DNA of 34,659 nucleotides from an uncultured Clostridia bacterium (GTDB lineage Bacteria > Bacillota > Clostridia > TANB77 > CAG-508): contig CAKPGU010000018.1 of NCBI GenBank assembly GCA_934155265.1, forward strand, positions 1 to 34,659, written 5' to 3'. This document shows, one piece after another, positions 29,361 through 34,659 of the stretch. A program made the position numbers and the translations under genes. The notes beneath the pieces are model-generated. The model worked only from the letters and a program-made list of their open reading frames with translations. It was not told the origin of the DNA and did not search any database. How positions within the stretch are numbered: the stretch's first letter is position 1; every line of letters begins with the position of its first letter.

Positions 29361-29933
29361 ATGAAGTATTGTAAGAAATTAGTAGGAGATAGAATATATT
29401 TATCTCCAAAAGGAGTATCTGAAGAAGAAATAGAAAAATTTACAGAGTGGATGAATGATTTTCAAGTAACAGACTATATAGGAAGAACTAGTCAAATAAC
29501 AACATATAGCAGTGAAAAGGAATATCTTGAAAATGCTGAAAAAGGTACGGATAAAAGAACATTTAATATAGTTAATTTGGAAGATGATAAATTAATTGGT
29601 ACAGTAGGGCTTGAACAGATTCATTGGGTTGAAAGAAGTGCTGTATTGGGTATTTTTATAGGAGACAAAGATTTTAGGAGTAATGGATATGGTACTGAAG
29701 CAATAAAACTATTGTTAGAATATGGTTTCAAATATCTAAATTTACATAGTATAAGATTGGATTTATTATCAGTTAATGAAAGAGCTCATAAATGTTATCT
29801 AAAATGTGGCTTTAAGGATACTGGAGCAAGTCGTGAAGAAATATTTTTAAATGGTAAATATTATGATAAATTACATATGGATATACTTGAGAGTGAATTT
29901 GAGGGTAATTATATTAGGAATAAAAATATTTAA
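29361..29933 (+). CDS. GNAT acetyltransferase, RimJ/RimL-like
   Basis: A 190-residue acetyltransferase of the RimJ/RimL type: LVGDRIYLSPKGVSEEEIEKFTEWM at the start, IVNLEDDKLIGTVGLEQIHW, GIFIGDKDFRSNGYGTEAI (acetyl-CoA loop R..G.G), then FKYLNLHSIRLDLLSVNERA and KCYLKCGFKDTGASREEIF. Related proteins acetylate ribosomal proteins or antibiotics. Ribosome binding site AAGGAA. Third and last gene of the operon; no plus-strand terminator is obvious. Confidence 0.88.
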   Translation: MKYCKKLVGDRIYLSPKGVSEEEIEKFTEWMNDFQVTDYIGRTSQITTYSSEKEYLENAEKGTDKRTFNIVNLEDDKLIGTVGLEQIHWVERSAVLGIFIGDKDFRSNGYGTEAIKLLLEYGFKYLNLHSIRLDLLSVNERAHKCYLKCGFKDTGASREEIFLNGKYYDKLHMDILESEFEGNYIRNKNI

Positions 29934-29960
29934 TTTGCGACATGCATGTTGTTTAGCTAA

Positions 29961-29987
29961 AAAGAGGTCTAGTAGAAATACTAGACC
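29961..29987 (-). terminator. Terminator for the minus-strand gene
   Basis: GGTCTAGTA (29966-29974) pairs with TACTAGACC (29979-29987). On the minus strand it is followed by TCTTTTT, so it ends the gene at 30012-30479. On the plus strand there is no T tail. Confidence 0.75.
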
Positions 29988-30011
29988 AATAGGATAGAAT
30001 AAAATAATTAT

Positions 30012-30479
30012 TTATCGAACTATAAAATCTTCAGCCTTTTCATAACTTGCACGTCGTTCTTCTCTATTTCGTTCTATTTTTTGTTGAATAGACCTATTTA
30101 AAGCATTTATGTGGCTGGAAGAAACTTCAATACGATTTGAATCTTCTACCCATTTTAAAATTGCAAGGTTATCAGTTGCTGGTTGAGTTAAAGGGCGATA
30201 ATTTAATTTTACTCTCTTAATTTGATTGGAATTCATATCTTTATTGTACAATTCAATTAAGCGATTTTCTTCACATTTCAATAATTCATGTTCCAGAGTA
30301 AGAGCAAATAACTTACAAGCTAAATTGTCTTCACAGTTTCTGGATTTTGTGAATTCTAAAAAATTTCTTTTAAATTCGATTAAATTTTTAAATGTCCGTA
30401 AACTATTATTTCTCATCCAGCATGCCTGACTAACGAAGAAGTCATTTAATAAATTTTTGTCCTCTTGTTTTAAATTCAT
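30012..30479 (-). CDS. Unknown 155-residue soluble protein
   Basis: A 155-residue, highly charged, mostly helical protein (FKNLIEFKRNFLEFTKSRNCEDN; ending SIQQKIERNREERRASYEKAEDF). No membrane segment, signal peptide or recognised motif. GGAGG lies 6 nt before ATG on the minus strand, and it has its own terminator, so it is expressed as a unit. A perfect 18-bp AT palindrome sits just upstream. The gene order (single minus gene between operons) gives no functional hint; a mobile-element or stress gene is possible. Confidence 0.6.
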   Translation of the reverse strand: MNLKQEDKNLLNDFFVSQACWMRNNSLRTFKNLIEFKRNFLEFTKSRNCEDNLACKLFALTLEHELLKCEENRLIELYNKDMNSNQIKRVKLNYRPLTQPATDNLAILKWVEDSNRIEVSSSHINALNRSIQQKIERNREERRASYEKAEDFIVR

Positions 30480-30491
30480 AGTACACCTCCA

Positions 30492-30509
30492 TAAAAATAA
30501 TTATTTTTA
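30492..30509. promoter_or_regulatory. Perfect AT palindrome upstream of the unknown gene
   Basis: TAAAAATAATTATTTTTA is an exact 18-bp palindrome 13 bp upstream of the minus-strand start. It could be an operator, but AT-rich palindromes arise easily in such DNA. A second inverted repeat (CTTGC-TTTA-GCAAG, 30526-30539) lies further upstream. Confidence 0.35.
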
Positions 30510-30596
30510 TTAGATACATATAAACCTTGCTTTAGCAAGAAATTATATATAGTTTAGCTCTTTTTTTATTTATTGTCAATAATTTTTTTATAAAAA

Positions 30597-30639
30597 CTAG
30601 CACTCTCTTATTGACATTGCTAAAATATAGATATATAAT
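30597..30639 (+). promoter_or_regulatory. htpG promoter with CIRCE-like site
   Basis: TTGACA (30611-30616), 17 bp, TATAAT (30634-30639) is a perfect promoter. Across its -35 lies CTAGCACTC-N9-CATTGCTAA (30597-30623), which resembles the HrcA operator CIRCE (TTAGCACTC-N9-GAGTGCTAA) at 15 of 18 positions with the correct 9-nt spacer. Confidence 0.6.
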
Positions 30640-30668
30640 AATCAATAGCAAAGGAGAGTGTATTTATT

Positions 30669-32555
30669 ATGGAAACAAAACAATTTAAAGCAGAATCTAA
30701 AAGACTATTAGATTTAATGATAAATTCAATATATACAAATAAGGAGATTTTTTTAAGAGAATTGATTTCAAATGCAAGTGATGCAATAGATAAACTAGCA
30801 TATCGTTCATTAACAGATCAAAATTTAGATATTGACACATCAAAACTAGAAATCAAAATAGAAGTAGACAAAGATAAAAGACAAATTATCATAAAAGATA
30901 ATGGATGTGGAATGACAGAGCAAGAACTTGAAAACAATTTGGGAACAATTGCTCAAAGTGGATCTTTAGCATTTAAAGAAGCTAATGAGAAAAAAGAAGA
31001 TATTGATATAATAGGTCAATTTGGTGTAGGATTTTATTCTGCATTTATGGTAAGTGACAAAGTAACAGTTGAAAGCAAATCAGTTGATGAAGCACAAGCA
31101 CACAAATGGGAATCAACTGGAGCAGAAGGATATACAATAGAGCCATATGACAAACAAGATGTAGGTACAACAATAACATTACACATAAAAGAAGACAATG
31201 AAGATGAAAAATATAGCGAATTCTTAGATCAATATAAAATTCAAGAATTAATTAAAAGATATTCAGACTATATAAGACATCCAATAAAAATGGACATTGA
31301 GCATAAACATAAAAAAGAAGGAACAGAAGATGAATATGAGACACATATAGAAACAGAAACTATAAATAGTATGATTCCTATTTGGAAAAAAGAAAAAAGC
31401 AAGGTAACAAAGGAAGAATACAATAGTTTTTATACAGAAAAATTTAATGATTTTATGCCACCATTAAAAGTAATTCATTCATCAGTAGAAGGTCAATTCA
31501 CATATAATGCATTATTATATATACCATCACATTTACCATATGATTACTATTCACAAGAATATGAAAAAGGACTTCAATTATATTCAAATGGTGTACTTAT
31601 AATGAATAAATGTAGTGAATTATTACCAGATTATTTTGGATTTGTAAAAGGATTAGTTGACAGTCCAGATTTATCTTTAAATATTTCAAGAGAAATGTTA
31701 CAACATGACAGACAACTAAGAATTATAGCAAAAAATCTTGAAAACAAGATAAAATCAGAATTACAGAATATGTTAAAAAATGATAGAGAAGAATATGAGA
31801 AATTCTTTAACACATTTGGAATGCAACTAAAATATGGAACATATAACAATTATGGAATGGACAAAGATAAATTGAAAGACTTATTAATGTTCTATTCTTC
31901 AACAGAGAAGAAACTTGTAACATTAGGTGAATATGTTTCAAGAATGAAAGACGGACAAGATACTATTTATTATGCTTCTGGTGAATCAGTAGATAAAATT
32001 GATATGTTACCACAGGTAGATGGAATAAAAGATAAAGAGTATGAAATCTTGTATTTAACTGAAAATGTTGACGAATTTGTAATGCAAGTATTACAAGAAT
32101 ATGAAGGAAAGAAATTTGCAAATGTATGTGCAGATAATATAGATTTAGAATCTAAAGAAGAAAAAGAAGAATTAGAAAAAGTTAATGAAGAGAATAAATC
32201 TATGTTTGAAGTTATGAAAGAAGCTATAAATTCAGAAGTTCAAAATATAAGATTTACACATAAATTAAAAAATCATCCAGTTTGTTTAACAAGTGAAGGA
32301 GCAGTTTCTATAGGTATGGAGAAAACATTAAATGCAATGCCTAATAATAATGAAAATATTAAAGCACAAACAATTCTAGAAATTAATGAAAATCATCCAA
32401 TTGTAAATAAATTAAAAGATCTATATGAAAATGATAAAGAAGGATTAAAAGATTATACAAAGGTTTTATATTCTCAAGCAAGATTAATTGAAGGATTACC
32501 TATTGAAAATCCTACAGAAATTAGTAACTTGATTTGTAATTTAATATCAAAATAA
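30669..32555 (+). CDS. htpG: Chaperone HtpG (Hsp90)
   Basis: A 628-residue ATP-dependent chaperone. GHKL ATPase domain: FLRELISNASDAIDKL (E31, N35, D38), IKDNGCGMT, IAQSGSLAF lid and IGQFGVGFYSAFMVSDKV. The middle domain (GVLIMNKCSELLPDYFGFVKGLVDSPDLSLNISREMLQ) carries the catalytic Arg, followed by the C-terminal dimerisation domain. Length is normal. AAAGGAGAG is the ribosome binding site. The CIRCE-like promoter suggests HrcA control. Confidence 0.97.
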   Translation: METKQFKAESKRLLDLMINSIYTNKEIFLRELISNASDAIDKLAYRSLTDQNLDIDTSKLEIKIEVDKDKRQIIIKDNGCGMTEQELENNLGTIAQSGSLAFKEANEKKEDIDIIGQFGVGFYSAFMVSDKVTVESKSVDEAQAHKWESTGAEGYTIEPYDKQDVGTTITLHIKEDNEDEKYSEFLDQYKIQELIKRYSDYIRHPIKMDIEHKHKKEGTEDEYETHIETETINSMIPIWKKEKSKVTKEEYNSFYTEKFNDFMPPLKVIHSSVEGQFTYNALLYIPSHLPYDYYSQEYEKGLQLYSNGVLIMNKCSELLPDYFGFVKGLVDSPDLSLNISREMLQHDRQLRIIAKNLENKIKSELQNMLKNDREEYEKFFNTFGMQLKYGTYNNYGMDKDKLKDLLMFYSSTEKKLVTLGEYVSRMKDGQDTIYYASGESVDKIDMLPQVDGIKDKEYEILYLTENVDEFVMQVLQEYEGKKFANVCADNIDLESKEEKEELEKVNEENKSMFEVMKEAINSEVQNIRFTHKLKNHPVCLTSEGAVSIGMEKTLNAMPNNNENIKAQTILEINENHPIVNKLKDLYENDKEGLKDYTKVLYSQARLIEGLPIENPTEISNLICNLISK

Positions 32556-32560
32556 ACTTA

Positions 32561-32595
32561 AAGAATATGTCATGTTTGGCATATTCTTATTTTTT
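32561..32595 (+). terminator. Terminator after htpG
   Basis: AAGAATATG (32561-32569) pairs with CATATTCTT (32580-32588), then ATTTTTT. Confidence 0.85.
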
Positions 32596-32661
32596 GCTGA
32601 TGAGGAAAAGATGGCAAAGATACTTTTATTGCATAAAATATAGAAAATGGAGGTATAAATT

Positions 32662-33261
32662 ATGAAAAAAATACTAGAAGTAAAAAATATCTGTAAAACA
32701 TATCAAGCACAAAATGGAGAGATAGAAGCATTAAAAAATATAAGTTTTGATGTAAAAGAAGGGGAATACATAAGCATAATAGGACCAAGTGGTTGTGGAA
32801 AGTCAACATTGTTATCAATAATTTCTGGACTTGAAAGTAAAACATCAGGAAAAATTTATATAGATGGAAAAATAGGGTATATGTTACAAAAAGACAATCT
32901 TTTAGAATGGAGAACAATATATAAAAATGTATTGTTAGGCTTAGAAATTCAAAAAGATAATACGTTAGAAAATAAAGAATATGCAGACGATCTCTTAAAA
33001 AAATATGGATTATATGAATTTAAAGACAAGTATCCAACACAGCTTTCCGGTGGTATGAGACAGAGAGCTGCTCTTATTAGAACTCTTGCTATTCGACCAA
33101 AGATATTATTATTAGATGAGGCTTTTTCTGCTTTGGATTATCAAACTAGATTAATGGTTACTGAAGATATTTTTAAGATTCTAAAAGCTGAAAACATTAC
33201 TGCTCTGATGGTGACTCATGATATATCAGAAGGTAGATTCCAAAGTAGACAGTATGAGTGA
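32662..33261 (+). CDS. ABC transporter ATPase, C-terminally truncated
   Basis: A 199-residue ATPase of the nitrate/sulfonate/taurine (SsuB/TauB) type. Walker A GPSGCGKST, Q loop MLQKDNLLEWRT, signature LSGGMRQRAALIRTL, Walker B ILLLDEAFSALD and H loop VTHD are intact. The family usually continues about 50 residues after VTHDISEA; here the frame diverts after HDISE and ends RFQSRQYE. The +1 frame then reads DSMSDKTI before a stop, close to the expected AISMSDK.I, so a small insertion and later decay seem likely. No permease or binding-protein gene is adjacent. It is probably a pseudogene or an orphan. Confidence 0.8.
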   Translation: MKKILEVKNICKTYQAQNGEIEALKNISFDVKEGEYISIIGPSGCGKSTLLSIISGLESKTSGKIYIDGKIGYMLQKDNLLEWRTIYKNVLLGLEIQKDNTLENKEYADDLLKKYGLYEFKDKYPTQLSGGMRQRAALIRTLAIRPKILLLDEAFSALDYQTRLMVTEDIFKILKAENITALMVTHDISEGRFQSRQYE

Positions 33262-33290
33262 TAAAACAATTTGAAATTGATATAAATACT

Positions 33291-33329
33291 TAAATTTCAG
33301 AGTTTGAAAAAATTTTGAAATTTATTTTT
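33291..33329 (+). terminator. Weak AT-rich terminator
   Basis: TAAATTTCA (33291-33299) pairs with TGAAATTTA (33316-33324), then TTTTTA. Low stability, but well placed after the ABC fragment. Confidence 0.45.
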
Positions 33330-33334
33330 AACTA

Positions 33335-33363
33335 TTGACAAAAACAAATGTTTGAGATAAAAT
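33335..33363 (+). promoter_or_regulatory. Promoter of the RhuM gene
   Basis: TTGACA (33335-33340), 17 bp, TAAAAT (33358-33363), then GTGGAGGAAG before ATG 33403. Confidence 0.7.
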
Positions 33364-33402
33364 TAATAAATATAATATTAAGTTGTGGAGGAAGAATAAT
33401 AA

Positions 33403-34455
33403 ATGAAATATGATAATAGAAAAAAAGCAGATAAATTAATTCGTTCAAGTGCTGCTGAATATTTAACATATGTAGCAGCTGCTGGAGAAAATGGAGTAGA
33501 ACTTAGATATGAAAATGAAAATATTTGGTTAACTCAAAAAATGTTATCAGTATTATATGGTGTATCAACATCTGCAATTAATCAACATATAAAAAAGATA
33601 TATGAAGATAAGGAATTAGAAGAAAAATCAACTATTAAGAATTTCTTAATAGTTCAAGATGAGGGAAATAGAAAAATTTCAAGAAATGTAATACATTATA
33701 ATCTTCAAATGATTATAGCAGTAGGATTTAAAGTAGATAATGAAAGAGCTATACAATTTAGAAAATGGGCTAACCAAATAGTAAAGGATTTTACTATTAA
33801 AGGATGGGTAATGGATGATGAAAGATTGAAGAATGATGGTTCGATTTTAACTAAAAAGTATTTTGAAGAGCAATTGGAAAGAATACGAGAAATTAGAATG
33901 TCTGAAAGAAAATTTTATCAAAAAATTACAGATATTTATGCAACGTCTATTGACTATGATAAAACAGCAAAAGCAACAATTAGATTTTTTTCATCTGTTC
34001 AAAACAAATTACATTATGCTGTTTCTGGAAACACTGCTGCAGAAATTATATATAATAGAGCAGATAGCCAAAAAGAAAATATGGGACTAACATCGTGGAA
34101 AGGAGCTCCTGATAGTAAAATCCATAAATATGATGTAGTCATTGCAAAAAATTATTTATCAGAAACAGAAATTGGACAATTAGAGAGAATGGTATCTGCA
34201 TATTTAGATTTGGCTGAAATGCAAGCAATGAGACATATTCCTATGACAATGGAAGATTGGGAAGAAAGATTAAATGGATTTTTAACATTATGGGATCATG
34301 ATGTGTTAAAGGATAATGGTAAAATATCTGCTGAAATGGCAAAAATACATGCAGAAACAGAATTTGAAAAATATAGAATAGTACAAGATAAAATATATGT
34401 TTCTGATTTTGATGAATTATTATTAAAGAGTAAAAATATTAAAGATGAGAAATAA
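33403..34455 (+). CDS. rhuM: RhuM-family protein
   Basis: A 350-residue protein of the RhuM family, first named from a Salmonella pathogenicity island; the molecular function is not settled. The N-terminal DNA-binding-like part reads GVELRYENENIWLTQKMLSVLYGVSTSAINQHIKKIYEDKELEE, then VIHYNLQMIIAVGFKVDNERAIQFRKWANQIVKDFTIKGW. A central helical region (DYDKTAKATIRFFSSVQNKLHYAVSGNTAAEII) and a C-terminal DWEERLNGFLTLWDHDVL complete it. Length fits the family (about 330-350). It has its own promoter. These genes are common in islands and defence loci, so it suggests an accessory insertion next to the decayed ABC gene. Confidence 0.9.
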   Translation: MKYDNRKKADKLIRSSAAEYLTYVAAAGENGVELRYENENIWLTQKMLSVLYGVSTSAINQHIKKIYEDKELEEKSTIKNFLIVQDEGNRKISRNVIHYNLQMIIAVGFKVDNERAIQFRKWANQIVKDFTIKGWVMDDERLKNDGSILTKKYFEEQLERIREIRMSERKFYQKITDIYATSIDYDKTAKATIRFFSSVQNKLHYAVSGNTAAEIIYNRADSQKENMGLTSWKGAPDSKIHKYDVVIAKNYLSETEIGQLERMVSAYLDLAEMQAMRHIPMTMEDWEERLNGFLTLWDHDVLKDNGKISAEMAKIHAETEFEKYRIVQDKIYVSDFDELLLKSKNIKDEK

Positions 34456-34621
34456 TGTTAAAGGAAATAAGGAATATAATGCTTTTTTTTTTAAGATACT
34501 GTAAAATAATGACATTTTAATTGAGTTGACAAAAAATGAAATGTTTAAAGATAGAGTACAGCAATTAATAAAAAATATGGAGAAGACAAATAGTAATTTG
34601 AAAGTGAGGTGATATATTATA
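34456..34621 (+). other. Gap with possible small ORF remnant
   Basis: Contains a run of ten Ts (34483-34492) and TTGACA at 34526 without a convincing -10. The frame 34505-34612 is open and reads TKNEMFKDRVQQLIKNMEK near its end, coiled-coil-like, but lacks an ATG with a ribosome binding site. Its stop overlaps the next gene's ribosome binding site. It could be a degraded gene. Confidence 0.25.
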
Positions 34622-34659
34622 ATGGATTATTTCATAATGGAAATGTGGAGTGGTATATG
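34622..34659 (+). CDS. 5' start of a gene cut by the window edge
   Basis: ATG 34622 lies 9 nt after GAGGTGAT and opens MDYFIMEMWSGI to the end of the window. The visible 12 residues do not identify it. Confidence 0.4.
   Translation, partial: MDYFIMEMWSGI

Overview
The DNA is very AT-rich, with short intergenic gaps, AAAGGAGG-type ribosome binding sites and near-consensus sigma-A promoters spaced 17 bp. Together with a CwlJ/GerQ spore-germination gene pair, DgkA-type undecaprenol kinase, Pta-Ack fermentation genes and tandem MgtE transporters, this points to a spore-forming, fermentative Clostridia-like Firmicute, probably an uncultured or gut-associated lineage. Species cannot be named from the sequence alone. 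No rRNA, intact tRNA, CRISPR array or transposase gene was found.

Layout. 1-910: probable end of an integrated element. It has a small XRE repressor, a 44-residue protein, two copies of a GTTGC-N6-GCAAC operator, paired TTAACACTTT repeats and a tRNA 3'-end fragment that looks like an attachment site. 920-4570: a yybP-ykoY-type (Mn2+) riboswitch with overlapping terminator in front of a SERCA-type cation ATPase and a YfcE-like phosphodiesterase. 4.6-8.4 kb: peroxiredoxin (minus strand), RdgB/HAM1-like NTP pyrophosphatase, class I aldolase, two small membrane proteins and a compositionally atypical 104-residue protein. 8.5-9.4 kb: cwlJ-gerQ. 9.5-13.5 kb: pta, two tandem ackA genes, dgkA. 13.5-16 kb: DUF4173-like membrane protein, DUF2975 protein and YozG-type HTH regulator in one operon. 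16-22.6 kb: cell-envelope genes (GT51 glycosyltransferase, VanY-like carboxypeptidase, response regulator and histidine kinase, amidase, VTT membrane protein) interrupted by a DUF1064 gene. 22.6-24.8 kb: a large inverted repeat, a small membrane protein and tyrS. 24.8-27.7 kb: a short leader ORF with terminator, then two mgtE genes. 27.7-30 kb: a hairpin repeat, then a leader with a tiny ORF and attenuator before a GNAT / P-loop kinase / GNAT operon. 30-34.7 kb: unknown minus-strand gene, htpG with a CIRCE-like site, a C-terminally decayed ABC ATPase, a RhuM-family gene, and the start of another gene.

The most unusual content is non-coding. First, a 176-bp hairpin element occurs in two full copies of opposite orientation plus one half copy; its arms carry compensatory changes and its apical segment is nearly invariant. 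Second, a ~280-bp inverted repeat is built from seven GTTACCAGTRGGGACA units. Third, GTACCCGGTCC-type motifs are dispersed just upstream of genes. Fourth, two probable translation-coupled attenuators precede mgtE and the acetyltransferase operon.
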